A stretch of DNA of 64,000 nucleotides, taken from NCBI GenBank assembly GCA_014529385.2, contig CM043944.1, forward strand, positions 79,886,384 to 79,950,383, read 5' to 3'. Of the stretch, positions 10,701 through 22,752 are shown one piece after another. Positions within the stretch are counted from its first letter, which is position 1. Each line of letters begins with the position of its first letter. Source of the stretch: Adiantum capillus-veneris. Taxonomy: Eukaryota; Streptophyta; Polypodiopsida; Polypodiales; Pteridaceae. Position numbers and translations under genes: made by a program. The notes under the pieces are model-generated. The model worked only from the letters and a program-made list of their open reading frames with translations. It had not been told where the DNA came from and did not search any database.

Positions 10701-11983
10701 AGTGCATCAACAAGTGTGAAGGAACTGCCATTAGCAGCAGTGAGCACAATCTTTCCAACTCCCTGAACTGGATAAGAGGCGTTGTTGGCACAAGTGACTG
10801 AATTCCCATGAGGGACAGACTCGAGAGAGGTAAACAATTCACGATGTGAGGTAATGTGCTTTGTAGCACCACTGTCGAAATACCACACATGTGAATCTGC
10901 AGCAACTGACAAGCATGCATCATGGACAGCAGGATTGTAAGTGCACTCTGCGCTAAAAGCCCATTCTGCATCAACATCAGCATCACAATCTCCTTTCACA
11001 GAAGACTCAACAATGGCTGCATTTGTAGTGGAACCAACATTTGCAGTGGAACCACCCTCTTTCTTCTTATCCTCTTTGGCCTTCGACTTAGGACACGACT
11101 TGATCAAGTGATCATTGGCTTTACAATAATGGCAACGCATCTTCTTTTTGCCCTTATCAGCAGAATTGCCAGACAAAGTGCTGCCAGCAGAAGCATTAGG
11201 AACAGAATTTTTGCCACTCGCAGCAGAACCATAAGAAGTGGTTGCATTACTGTTACCACCCTTTCTTTGAGAAGCAATAAAAGCCTGTTCAACTGCACGC
11301 TGCCTAGTCCTGTTTTTTCTAGAAAGTGACTCTTGCAACAGCAATGTGCATAATGCATCAAACTTGACAACTTCAGGATTTCCTTGGGTCATCAGTCTCC
11401 AAGTACTAGCAAAAGTCTGGTAGGAATCTGGTAAGGCATCAAGAACAGTCTGCACAAGGGAACTGTCCGAAATGACTTCACCTCCAGAAATGAGTTGCTC
11501 ATTGATATCCTTGACACTAGCAAGGAAAGTGTCCATATTATCTTCCTCATGCATAATCTTCGACTCTAGCTCTTTACGCAGCAAAGCAATTTTAGCCTCA
11601 TTGCGGCTTGCATAAAGACCTGCTAGAATATCCCAAGCCTGTTTTGCAGACTTTGTTGAACGGATGTGAGGAATAATGGTGCGCTTCACAGACAAGGCAA
11701 TCAATGCATGAGCCTGCGCATCCTTAACATCCCAACGAGCTTGTTCTGCCATAGGCAAAACAACTCTAACAGCTGCAATCCTTGCAGCAAGACCTGCAAC
11801 ATCCTCAACATCGCCTACATCTTCAGAACCAGGACGTACATCAATGCCCTGCACAATGTTCCAGACACCTTTTGACACAAGAACATGTTGCATCATATAA
11901 GCCCACATAGGATAGTTGTCCCCATCCAACCTGTCCTCAGCAGCAAACATCTTGAACACATCTGTGTTGTTGTTGTCAGCCAT
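7719..11983 (-). pseudogene. Copia gag-pol polyprotein, one frameshift
   Basis: The likely start is the ATG at 11983 (MADNNNTDVFKM), 20 codons inside the longest open frame. Domains in order: UBN2-type gag (about 1-230), zinc knuckle CHYCKANDHLIKSC (about 283), protease DSGATKH (about 368), integrase HHCC (HARFGHLN ... CEGC, about 507-555), integrase core (HSDVCGP, DRGGEYMS, NGVAERKN; D-D-E all present, about 569-690), RT (KWVYKLKRKPDG about 958; catalytic YVDD about 1108), then copia RNase H (DSDWDGC, SSCEAEYRA, ADLFTKAL) ending at 7719. A one-base loss near 8356-8358 shifts the frame between RT and RNase H, so the tail (7719-8303) is read in another frame. Apart from that break every catalytic motif is intact. 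Confidence 0.95.
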
Positions 11984-12288
11984 GGTAAATGCTGCACCTG
12001 ATGTGAAAACTGCCCGAAAATAGGAGAAATGGAGCGGGAACAACTTGTGCTATATAGCACAAACCATAGAAGACTATAAGGGACCTGTTATGCAGAAAAT
12101 GGCACTGACAGAAAATCTGCACAAAATGACGAAATAGCCTGTGCAGTACTGCCTGTAGTGGAAACGGAGGCCAAAATGAGCCCAAGTCAAAATTCTGAGC
12201 GAACGCTCGCCAAAGCTCACTAAAATCGGAGAAAGTGAGCAGGTGTGTGCTGGAGCAGCTGGCGACTAAGCCCGGGAGGACGTGACCT

Positions 12289-12300
12289 GCTCTGATACCA
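12289..12300 (-). other. Copia primer-binding site (initiator tRNA-Met)
   Basis: On the minus strand TGGTATCAGAGC lies two bases inside the 5' LTR. This is the standard complement of the 3' end of plant initiator methionine tRNA used by copia elements. Confidence 0.95.
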
Positions 12301-12302
12301 AT

Positions 12303-13700
<1,398 letters not shown>

Positions 13701-13842
13701 TCTTCTTTGCTTTTCGAAAGTCGGCTATCAACTGCAATAATATTTGAAATACCAAAAAATTGGCCCCCTGGCCCCTCTCTCTTCTTTGGCGAGCCTATTT
13801 TGGACTCTCTCTCTTTCCACAAAACGCGGTAAAAGGTTGTCG

Positions 13843-14071
13843 AGCCCCCAATGGGAAGATTGTGCTTTCTAAAGCACTTTGGATGCTAACCAAAGATGAT
13901 CTAGATCAAGTGAAGGGCTGCATTGCATCTATTCGCACACCAACAAGATACATGAGGTCTCTAAAGGGAGCTTTCACAAAACCAAATAAATTTGGAAGTG
14001 TTCAATTGCATGGAATGGAGTCCCATGGTTGGCACAAGATAGTACTCATATACTTTAATCGTATTGCATAG
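13843..14071 (+). pseudogene. CACTA transposase DUF4218 N-terminal fragment, copy A
   Basis: The frame PNGKIVLSKALWMLTKDD, then RTPTRYMRSLKGAFT and a block ending MESHGWHKI, follows the DUF4218 pattern in which a 'P-x-LSKEEKK', a 'xxPxGYxSNI' and a 'GLKSHDCH' block come in order. It stops at a TAG about seven residues after the HGWHK block, because the next sequence is joined from much further downstream (microhomology AAGAT). DUF4218 function is not well defined. Confidence 0.6.
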
Positions 14072-14299
14072 TTTTTTCATGATTTTATCTTTATAATTGA
14101 TAAAATAGTTTTTTGATTTTATAGAGCCTTTCCTTTAACTCAATGTGGTCAAAGGATCGACACTTTTGTACATGCCACATTGACGAGCGTTGAACTACCA
14201 TAGATTGTAGAATCATGGGAAGTTTTGACACGGATCTGATGAAGCTAGGTAGTATGGGACTATTGAAAGGATACTAAAGGTCAATTTTCATACCTTCAT

Positions 14300-14874
14300 C
14301 TTTCAGTGTAAGTGGTTTGCAAATGTGTCTAGACAGCATGAAAATGGCCTCTACATGGTGGACTCTAGTGTGCATCACACGGGGAGTGTATGAAAATTTA
14401 GTTTTGTCACGCAATTGTGAGCAGCTGAGTGATTACCTTCTTTGCCCTTATTTGCTTGTAACATTAATTATATCAATGTTACTCACTTTGGACTTCTCTT
14501 CTACAGATAATCTATATCCCAACCATCCACCAACCAAAAAATTGGTTTGTAGTTCCTGTGAAAACTCGATGGAGAACTATTTTTTTCACTTATGAAGTGG
14601 AGACCATCTTTGACCCGCTCTCCCCTACTACTTCGGATGAGGAGGAGACAGAGGAGAGAGAGATCGATGATTCAAGTCCCACGGGAACTCTCAGTCTTAG
14701 TGAGGATGATTTCCATAATGATGATGATGATGAGATGAAGGATGAGGAACTTAAAGGTAGTGACGCCAACACATCCACAAACGACATTTCTATTTCTCTC
14801 TTTAATGATTTAGGAGCCATCGGCTTAGAATTGGATGACGCTTCTTGTAGAGATCTTTTGAAAGCTGATTCATA
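14300..14874 (+). pseudogene. CACTA transposase DUF4216-like region, copy A
   Basis: Exon one encodes KWFANVS and a MVDSSVHH block; after an 82 bp intron (14425-14506) exon two encodes IYIPTIHQP, TIFFTYEVETIFDPL and a strongly acidic tail (DDDDEMKDEE). The 'QVxYxxD/P..W.V' pattern across the junction is DUF4216-like. In this copy the splice donor reads CTGAGT where copies B and C have GTGAGT, and a stop interrupts exon one, so it is a pseudogene. Confidence 0.55.
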
Positions 14875-14937
14875 AACGTTTTGTATACTTCAAGTTATGA
14901 AATTTTTTTTGTGTTGTCCATTCATCTCTCTGTCTCT

Positions 14938-14943
14938 TCTCTC

Positions 14944-14976
<33 letters not shown>

Positions 14977-14992
14977 AGCTCTCTCTCTCCTC
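14938..14992. repeat. (CT)n microsatellite in CACTA copy A
   Basis: About 50 bp of CT repeat after the DUF4216 tail. The same place in copy B has a purer tract at 16911-16966. Confidence 0.9.
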
Positions 14993-15419
14993 CTCTTTTT
15001 TCTCTTTCCAATTTAGTGAAGCATGCTAGGTGAGGATGCTTTGTTTAATGAAGGGCTATCTAGCTTATCACAAGGCAGGCCATCCCTAAGCTTCGAGGGT
15101 GTAGGTAGAAGATGAGGTGTTTCATTTGTAAAACAGACTTCATTGTGTTTTTCTATAACAGACTGAATTGGTTGTCTCAATTTGTGAGAGCCAATCGAAA
15201 ACATGATGGATGGATTCCATGGAGGATGCTCCTATGGGCATATGCGAAGTGTGAGAAAGTAGTGTCCATGCCTCAACAAAAGATGTCTTCCATTTTTTGC
15301 TTCTTATATCTGATGGTGCTTGCTTCACATGGAGATGCATGCACATTGCCATTATAATGTTCTTTAATTTTTATTCACAAGAAAAAAAGAGGAAAACACC
15401 AAAATGTGAATGTTTAAGT

Positions 15420-15496
15420 GCTAAAGCGGGGTTCGGTAATCAGCACGGCAATCATAAAGGCAATACTGGCAGTAATAAATGTGCTAATAGGAGCGG
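15420..15496. repeat. 12 bp period subterminal repeat, copy A
   Basis: The motif GGTAAT/GGCAAT/AGTAAT recurs every 12 bases about six times (for example CGGTAATCAGCA, CGGCAATCATAA, GCGGTAATTTGT). Short subterminal repeats bound by the TNPA protein are known in CACTA elements; this array is in the expected place. Confidence 0.65.
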
Positions 15497-15817
15497 TAAT
15501 TTGTTGAACCAGACGGAGAGACTGCAGGAAGACAAGAGGAGAGAGAGAGACTGCAGGTAGATGAGAGGAGAGAGACACGACACCATCATATGCAATCCCC
15601 AAAGTGTATGTAGAGCACACACTGAGTACATATATAGTGGGGCTCCTAGATATATATAGCATAAGTGTGGGCTCTCAATAAAGCGCCAACAGTAATAACT
15701 GCAATAATATTTGAAATACCAAAAAATGGCCCCCTTGCCCCCTCTCTCTTCTTTGACCAGCCCATTTTGGACTCTCTCTCTCTCTCTCTCTCTACAAAAC
15801 GTGGTAAAAGGTTGTCG

Positions 15818-16046
15818 AGCCCCCAATGGGAAGATTGTGCTTTCTAAAGCACTATGGATGCTAACCAAAGGTAATCTAGATCAAGTGAAGGGCTGCATTG
15901 CATCTATTCGCACACCAACAAGATACATAACGTCTCTAAAGGGAGATTTCACAAAACCAAATAAATTTGGAAGTGTTCAATTGCATGGGTTGGAGTCCCA
16001 TGATTGGCACAAGATAGTACTCATATACTTTAATTGTATTGCATAG
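15818..16046 (+). pseudogene. CACTA transposase DUF4218 N-terminal fragment, copy B
   Basis: Same arrangement as 13843-14071 with a few substitutions (LTKGNLDQVKG, RYITSLKGDF, GLESHDWHKI). The LESHDWHK block is closer to the DUF4218 consensus than in copy A. It ends at the same deletion junction and stop. Confidence 0.6.
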
Positions 16047-16284
16047 TTTTTTCTTGATTTTATCTTGTAATTGATAAAATAGTTTTTTGATTTTATAGAG
16101 CCTTTCCTTCTCCTTTCCTTTAACTCAATGTGGTCAAAGACACTTTTGTACATGCCACATTGACGAGCGTTGAACCATCATGGATTGTGGCATCATGGGA
16201 AATTTTGACACGGATCTGATGAAGCTAGGTACTATGGGACTATTGAAAGGATACTAAAGGTCAATTTTCATACCTTCATCTTTG

Positions 16285-16800
16285 AGTGTAAGTGGTTTGC
16301 AAATGTGTCTAGACGGAATGAAAATGGCCCTCTACATGGTGGACTCTAGTGTGCATCACACAGGATGGTATGAAAATTTAGTTTTGTCACGCAATTGTGA
16401 GCAGGTGAGTGATTACCTTCTTTAGCCTTATTTGCTTGTAACATTAATTATATTAATGTTACTCACTTTGGACTTATCTTCTACAGATAATCTATATCCC
16501 AACAATCCACCAACCAAAACTTTGTTTTGTAGTTCCCATAAAACCTTGACGGAGAACCATTTTTTCCACTAATGAAGTGGAGACCATCTTTGACCCTCTC
16601 TCACCTACTACTTTGGATGAGGTGGAAACACAGGAGAGAGAGATTGATGATTCAAGTCCCACGGGCACTGTCAGTTTTAGTGAGGGTGATTGCCATAATG
16701 ATGATGATGATGAGATGAAGGATAAAGAATTTGAAGGTAGTGAAGCCAACACACATCCACAAACAACAGTTCTATTTCTCTCTTTATTGATTTAGGAGCC
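16285..16800 (+). pseudogene. CACTA transposase DUF4216-like region, copy B
   Basis: Same as copy A, with a normal GTGAGT donor at 16405 and a CTACAG acceptor ending at 16486 (82 bp intron). A frameshift in exon one near 16325 and later frame changes in the acidic tail (DDDDEMKDKE) break it. The downstream tail aligns with copy A up to the CT tract. Confidence 0.55.
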
Positions 16801-16905
16801 ATGGCCTTAGAATTGCATGACGCTTCTTGTAGAGAGCTTTTGAAAGATGATTCATAAACATTTTTTATACTTCAAGTTATGAAAAGTTTTTGTCGTGTTG
16901 TCCAT

Positions 16906-16910
<5 letters not shown>

Positions 16911-16966
<56 letters not shown>
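16911..16966. repeat. (CT)n microsatellite in CACTA copy B
   Basis: About 56 bp of pure CT repeat, the equivalent of the tract at 14938. Confidence 0.95.
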
Positions 16967-17408
16967 GCTCTCTCTCCTCTCCTCTTTTTTCTCTCTCCAT
17001 TTTCGTGAAGCATGCTAGGTGAGGATGCTTTGTTTAACAAAGGGCTATCTAGTTTATCACAAGGCAGGCCATCCCTAAGCTTGGAGGGTGTAGGTAGAAG
17101 ATGAGGTGTTTCATTTGTAACACAGACTTGATTTTGTTTTGCTATAATAGATTGAATTGGTTGTCTCAATTTGTGAGAGCCAATCCAAAACATGATGGAT
17201 GGATGCCATGGAGGACGCTCCTATGGGCATATGCGAAGTCTGATAAAGTAGTGCCTATTCTTCAACAAAAGATGTCTTCCATTTTTTGCTTCTTATATCC
17301 GATGGTGCTTGCTTTACATGGAGGTGCATGCACATTGCCATTATAATGTTCTTTAATTTTTATTCACAAGAAAAAAAGAGGGAAACACCAAAATGTGAAT
17401 GTTTAAGT

Positions 17409-17495
17409 GCTAAAGCGGGGTTGTGTAATAAGCGCGGCAATCATCACAGCAATACTGGCAGTAATAAATGTGGTAATAGGAGCGGTAATTGTTGA
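17409..17495. repeat. 12 bp period subterminal repeat, copy B
   Basis: Degenerate GGYAAT/AGTAAT units every 12 bases, matching the array at 15420-15496 in order and spacing. Confidence 0.6.
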
Positions 17496-17668
17496 ACCAG
17501 AGGGAGAGACTGCAGGTAGACAAGAGGAGAGAGAGAGACTGCAGGTAGACGAGAGGAAAGAGACACGACACCATCATATGCAATCCCCAAAGTGTATGTA
17601 GAGTACACACTGAGTACACATATTTAGTGGGGACTCCTAGCTATATATAGCATAAGTGTGGGCTCTCT

Positions 17669-18220
17669 ATATAGCTCCAGCACCCCCACTCAAATAGGAG
17701 TTCTTAACTGTGGATGAAAAAAACCTTGGGGGTATAAGGGAAAAACCCACAGCATCATATACATGCATTGTTACATTAACAATTCTCAAAGTTTACGAAA
17801 TTCATTTTTCAAGAGCTACATCACTCCATAATATACAATATGTGCTTTCCAAACATCTTTGGAAGTACAGTAACCCTATATATACATTTGAATTGATGCA
17901 AATTCTTCAAGATATTTGAGCAGCATCATTATCTTTGAGCTGATGTACACACTACGTGATGTAACTTTTATCATGTAAACAATATCAATTCAAACAACAT
18001 ATCGATACATGAAGGTTAGAAATAACCACGTCACATTGTCTTTAGAGATAGTTCGCGAGGCCGCTCTAGAGACGACATAAAAAAAAATGTAATGCCGATG
18101 CAATCACATGTGTAGACAACATAGAAACAAATGTAATATCAACGTAATCACGTGAGAATATATATATACAAAACGAAGATATATTGAACAACTAGGGTCC
18201 CCAAGATCTCAACTCTCAAA
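17669..18220. other. Non-coding stretch, AT-rich
   Basis: No gene, terminal repeat or structured motif is visible. The longest open frame (17710-17919) has no recognisable content. Confidence 0.6.
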
Positions 18221-18222
18221 TA

Positions 18223-18565
18223 TCATCATCATGGCTTTACGTACCATGGCATCACGATATTCACCATGGCATTAGAGACGCTTAGAAAAAGTTTGAAAAA
18301 CTTTAATCATCATCATGGATTTACGTACCATGGCATCACGGTATTCACCAAGGCATTAGAGATGCATAGAAAAACTTTGAAATAGCAATCATCATCATGG
18401 CTTGACGTACCATGGCATCAGATGTGCTTTCAACAAATCAAATAAAAGATGCAAAATAGTAATCATATGTACGTACCATGGCATCAAAGACGCTTTAAAC
18501 AAATCAAATAGAAACATTGAAATAGCAATCATCATCATGGTTCTACGTACCATGCATCACAGTAC
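18223..18565. repeat. Tandem repeat, about 83 bp unit, five copies
   Basis: The core ATCATCATGG...ACGTACCATGGCATCA recurs at about 18231, 18314, 18397, 18463 and 18537. The first three copies are 83 bp apart; the last two are shorter (about 66 and 74 bp). Between cores lie AAAAACTTTGAAATAGCAATC-like spacers. Confidence 0.85.
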
Positions 18566-18599
18566 TCACCATTGTACATTTTCTAGACATCTCCACGCA

Positions 18600-20397
18600 C
18601 TGTCAGAATTAATAAACCGTTAGTACATAATAATCAATAGACAAATGATTGCAAATATCTTAGACAAATATGCGTTCATTTACGATTGGTTAGTATAAAC
18701 ATTTAGAACCTATTAAAAGAAAAATATACACTCACTTATGATTGGCTCTTATCCCTGGCCAATGAAGATAAGGAAACAACTTAAGACTCTCCCGGTTTTT
18801 AGGTCAAAATTTGAAGCTTTTGCACTAAAACTTGTGTAAATCTCTCGAAGCAAAGAGCACAGTGTGAACGGTTGTAAAATGCCAACCACAAAACTGGGAT
18901 ATTATTTTTGGGCTTATAGAAAGCAAGCCAAGATTATAATATCTAGATAGCAATACTTTTGGGTGTTAAACATTCTACGTCAATCTGCCCGATTCTTGGA
19001 TGTTGAAAATAGCATGAGGTAAAATGGCGTAGGCGCCCGTCTCAGAATAACTTGATACCTTATTCTTAAAATGACGTAATATCTTCTAAATATAGCTACC
19101 ATAGACAGCGTTGTATTAGGCTACACTCGGGAACTTGGTAAAATCACCACCTGCGCTCTCACTTTAGCACTAAAAACATGGATGCATAGATAGGGGTGTA
19201 CTCATGCAGGGTTTACTCTACTTTTGGATGCAAGCTATACGTATCCAAGATAGTTAGAGTCACTACTAATGTAATCGTTGCACAACTCTGAAAAGCAAAT
19301 AGCGGCAAATCGGCCGGTTGAACCATCAAGCAGCAAAATCTTTATATAAAAGCAAGAATCTTTATGGGACAGTACGCTTTCGCTGCTCAAGTCTAAAAAA
19401 CAAACAACGAGATGGTGTATAGAATAGATCATGATATCATATTGGGTCCAGCGATCGTAGCCCACTGCTGTAATTGTTTCAAATACGACCATAGCCATCA
19501 TGAGTGTTGCTACAATGCTTCTTATCTCAGACCTTGCTGACTGCAGATTTCTCTAGATCTCCCACCACTTATTGACAGATCAGCGGGCTCATGGCACTTA
19601 ACCAATATAATTTATTTACAATATAACTAGACAAGCTCATCAATTTAACTTGTTAGATTAGGAGGGGTAGCGCCATAGCAATGTAGGCCAGCAAAAAAGC
19701 ATTCTAAAAATAGCAGTGCACAGACATAAGAATAGAATCTATGTAGGAAGCAGTGCAGGCCAGCAAAAAGCGCTTTTGATGTGCAACTCTAAAACATAGA
19801 AAGGATTTGAAGCATGAGCAACTTCTCTCTCTTTCGCGTGCATGCAGTGTGTGGATCCACTCTGCTCCTGAACCTTTAGTAAAGCACGTTTCTCTTGATA
19901 GCCTTCACGGTTTTCTGAAGTGCTTATCAATGCAATAAAAACACAGAGCAGGTTCATGGTGCTATAGACACTTGTTGAATCAATTCTCAGTCCGAACTCC
20001 TCACCCTATATAAATGAAACTCCTCAGCTTATATAATAGGGCTGTCAGGTTCCATGCTGAATAGCAAGGATTGACGAAATAGAAAATACTAGATCAGACA
20101 AGCCATAGAGCTGTTGTAGGTGGACAAGCCATGAGCTTACATGGGTGCAAAGGGTAGACAAGGGGGACAAGTCATAAGCGGGGATTACAAGGGTGCAAAA
20201 CTCCATCGCTCATCTCTGTATGACTTGCAGAGTTAATTACCGCTCCCTTTAAAAATCCATCTCACTAATCTTAATTAGCAAGCAAAAAACCTATTAAATT
20301 TTTTGTGACCATGCTACATTACAAGTCCACAAAGAAATTTATTATATATTATGAGCAGTAGGAAGATAAAAACTACTTAGCTTCATTGAGGATTCCC
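18600..20397. other. Non-coding stretch
   Basis: About 1.8 kb without a recognisable gene or repeat end. Open frames at 19235-19501 and 19739-19957 (minus) have no family signal. Confidence 0.55.
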
Positions 20398-20640
20398 CAA
20401 AGTGTATGTAGAGCACACACTGAGTACACATACATAGTGGGGACTCCTAGCTATATATAGCATAAGTGTGGGCTCTCTATAAAGCTCCAACAGTAATAAC
20501 TGCAATAATATTTGAAATACCAAAAAATGCCCCCCCTACCCCCTCTCTCTTCTTTGGCCAGCCCATTTTGGACTCTCTCTCTATATATATATATATAAAA
20601 CGGGATAAAAGGTTGCGCTAAACATTTTGAGATTTTCGTG
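20398..20640 (+). mobile_element. CACTA-type 3' end fragment
   Basis: This 240 bp block matches the end of copies A and B (CCCCAAAGTGTATGTAGAGCA..., the CTATATATAGCATAAG block, and CTGCAATAATATTTGAAATA). Here it continues past the point where A and B jump, to GAGATTTTCGTG at about 20637, which resembles GAGATTTTCATAGTG at 47484-47497. That makes it a decayed terminus. Confidence 0.55.
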
Positions 20641-21672
20641 TTGAAATTTCTTCTTAAGAAATATGAATCTTTTCTGAAGTGGCACCTTCTTCACGTCAAT
20701 TTTTCCACATAACTAATACTTGATGATGAATGTGATATAGTGTCCATAGGTCATGAGTTCAATATTTGTTTTCAAGTTCATATAGTGGACTCGAAGATAC
20801 AATGACATGAAGCCAAGAATGTGTCTTGCTTATGGGTTTACTACCTTTAACGACATCAATAATGTGTTGCACATCTTGTTCAAGTGGTCAACCAAAAGGA
20901 AAATATTTATGGCAAACATTGTAGCCCCTAATGTTGAATTCTACCTCATGCTTAATCCTCATTTACTCTCCAATTGTGGATTGTGTCCCTACTGTTCTTT
21001 GATATGATCGCATAAATTCAGTTTATCACTCCAAAGAGTAGTGGGTTTGTGTTTAGAGTAGCTTGAAATACTTGCACACTTGCGTAAGAAGGATCCTAAA
21101 TTCATCTTGACTATGCATGCCTATCTCCATGCTCACCTTAATCTTACAAATAGATTGAGTGACTCTCTGTGTACAAAGAATTTCCAATATCTTGGACCAA
21201 GTGGTATTGACTGAAATTGTCTTGTACAATATTTTACTTGTACTATTTAGGTCCTATTTGCTAAAGAAAGCACTACTGTTCTAGCTTTCATAAGGTTTTC
21301 ATGTAATCTAAGACATATTCAAGTCTTGCTTGTGCTTGGTAGTTTCTAGATTGATACCCAAATTTAGTTATCAAGGAAATTAAGACTTCTATTGAATGTA
21401 ATTTTTTCTTATGCCATATACAATCGAGTATAAAGATAAAAAAATTTCTTATGCTTGTAATCTTCAAAGTAAATCTTTTTCTAAGAAAATTAGCTGCAGG
21501 GTAAATCCGTCTTGAGAGATTCTCCAAAAGAATCACCTTAGCGAAACGGGGACAAATTGAGCACTCCTCCACCTATAAATTGAGCACAACTAAAGCTAAC
21601 AAGTTAGAGAAGATCGAAAGTTTCTCCCGCTTATTAATCTTGTTGCATGAGGCTCAACGTCGTCATCGTCCT
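20641..21672. other. Non-coding stretch
   Basis: AT-rich sequence with short open frames (20807-21007 plus, 21288-21572 minus) that I cannot assign to any family. Confidence 0.5.
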
Positions 21673-22206
21673 CTAGCTGTTGTAGTGCACGGGAGTGACG
21701 TCTTCCTTGGGGTCGAAGCCGATGCAGCAAGCTGGACACGCTATCTGTTTTCAAGCGGCCCGAACGGGCCCAGACGGCGGCATCTTCTCGTCGGACGGCT
21801 GCTCCGTGTCCACGTCATGCAGCTGACCGCCGTCGACAGTATTGCTGCTTTGCATTTGTGTGTGGATGTGAGTGTAAAGGCGGCTCCAGCAAAAGACGTG
21901 GCCGCAGCCGGCTAGCACCACGGGCTCCTGCAATTCATGATCTGGGCGGCTGCCATGAAGGGCTGATTGGGGTGTCATGCCAGCGTTTGGTCGGAAACGA
22001 ATGAGGGGGGTGGTGGCAGGGGCTTGCGGGATGAGAATACGGCACGTAGGGCAGCTACGTCGCGTGCACCAGCTGATGTTGGGCCCTGCACGAGGCAGCC
22101 ACTTTGCAATGCAGGCCTCGCAAAAGACATGGCCGCAAAATCTGGTGACCACTGCTTCGTGGGCTGGGCCCAGGCATACGGCGCATGTCCACCTTGACCT
22201 CTTCAT
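21673..22206 (-). CDS. RING-finger protein with a decayed second RING
   Basis: The minus-strand ATG at 22206 opens a 151-codon frame. Residues 8-55 form a full C3HC4 RING: C8-x2-C11-x12-C24-x-H26-x2-C29-x2-C32-x19-C52-x2-C55, with the typical CGHVFCEACI and CPTCR. RING proteins of this type are usually E3 ubiquitin ligases. A second half-RING follows (EPVVLAGCGHVFCWSRL, about residues 94-110), without its first C-x2-C pair. The frame ends at TGA after SGPVRAA, yet the next codons still read IACPACC and EDVTPVHY, the expected end of a RING of the RNF5/RNF185 sort. So the second domain was once complete and the gene may be decaying. GC content is higher than the flanks, which suggests a captured or retroposed gene. 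No introns are visible. Confidence 0.6.
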
Positions 22207-22732
22207 ATTCGCCAGGAGACTTATATTCTGAGTTTGTGTGAAGCTCTTCGATTCTACTTACTAACATAACCCAAAGTCCCTTCCACATTTGCATGCTTCT
22301 ATGCGCAGCTCCCGACTGGCCTCACGACTCCTGATTCGACCCATATTGACAATGAGACAGAATACACAAAGGGAAACTATATATATATATATATATGCTG
22401 CGCTTCTTTATAAAAGATATATATTGATGGACTAAGTATGGCCTGACTAAATTTGTGGACCATATTTGGATAAAGCTTGTCCATTAGTGCCACATTGCAA
22501 GCTAATGATGGCAAACCTTTTCCTTTCTATTTCTTTGACTGCAACCTCCCTTGGATCAATGCTTCTTCCTGCTTATGATCTTAGTGTAGCCTTTCTTCTG
22601 CAGCCTACTCATTGCAAGATTTCGACTGCCGAACTACTCACAGACTCCTGTTCTTATAGGGAATCTATAGGCCTCTAACTTTTCTTGTGCTATCAAACTC
22701 CTTCAAGCCACGCCCTCCCTGGCTTCTTTAGT
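22207..22732. other. Non-coding stretch with (TA)n
   Basis: Holds a (TA)n tract at about 22378-22397 upstream of the RING ORF; otherwise nothing recognisable. Confidence 0.6.
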
Positions 22733-22752
22733 GCCATGGTTTTCCCACACAC

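Larger units (their letters stand above)
13718..17668 (+). mobile_element. CACTA-type remnant: two tandem copies of a deletion derivative
   Basis: A unit of about 1.97 kb occurs twice head to tail (13840-15814 and 15815-17668), preceded by a partial end (13718-13839). Each unit runs: N-terminal part of DUF4218, a jump to the DUF4216 region, acidic tail, a CT tract, and a 3' subterminal block with a 12 bp period repeat. Both units lack the same middle part of DUF4218 that is present at 45475-45886, so the deletion came before the duplication. DUF4218 and DUF4216 are C-terminal domains of plant CACTA (En/Spm) transposases. Confidence 0.75.

Noticed and set aside
18223-18565. Regular repeats that could suggest a CRISPR array
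   Set aside because: The unit is about 83 bp without unique spacers, in plant-like DNA; it is a minisatellite.
20807-21007. Possible gene between the CACTA end and the RING ORF
   Set aside because: Short, many stops around it, and no family resemblance on either strand.
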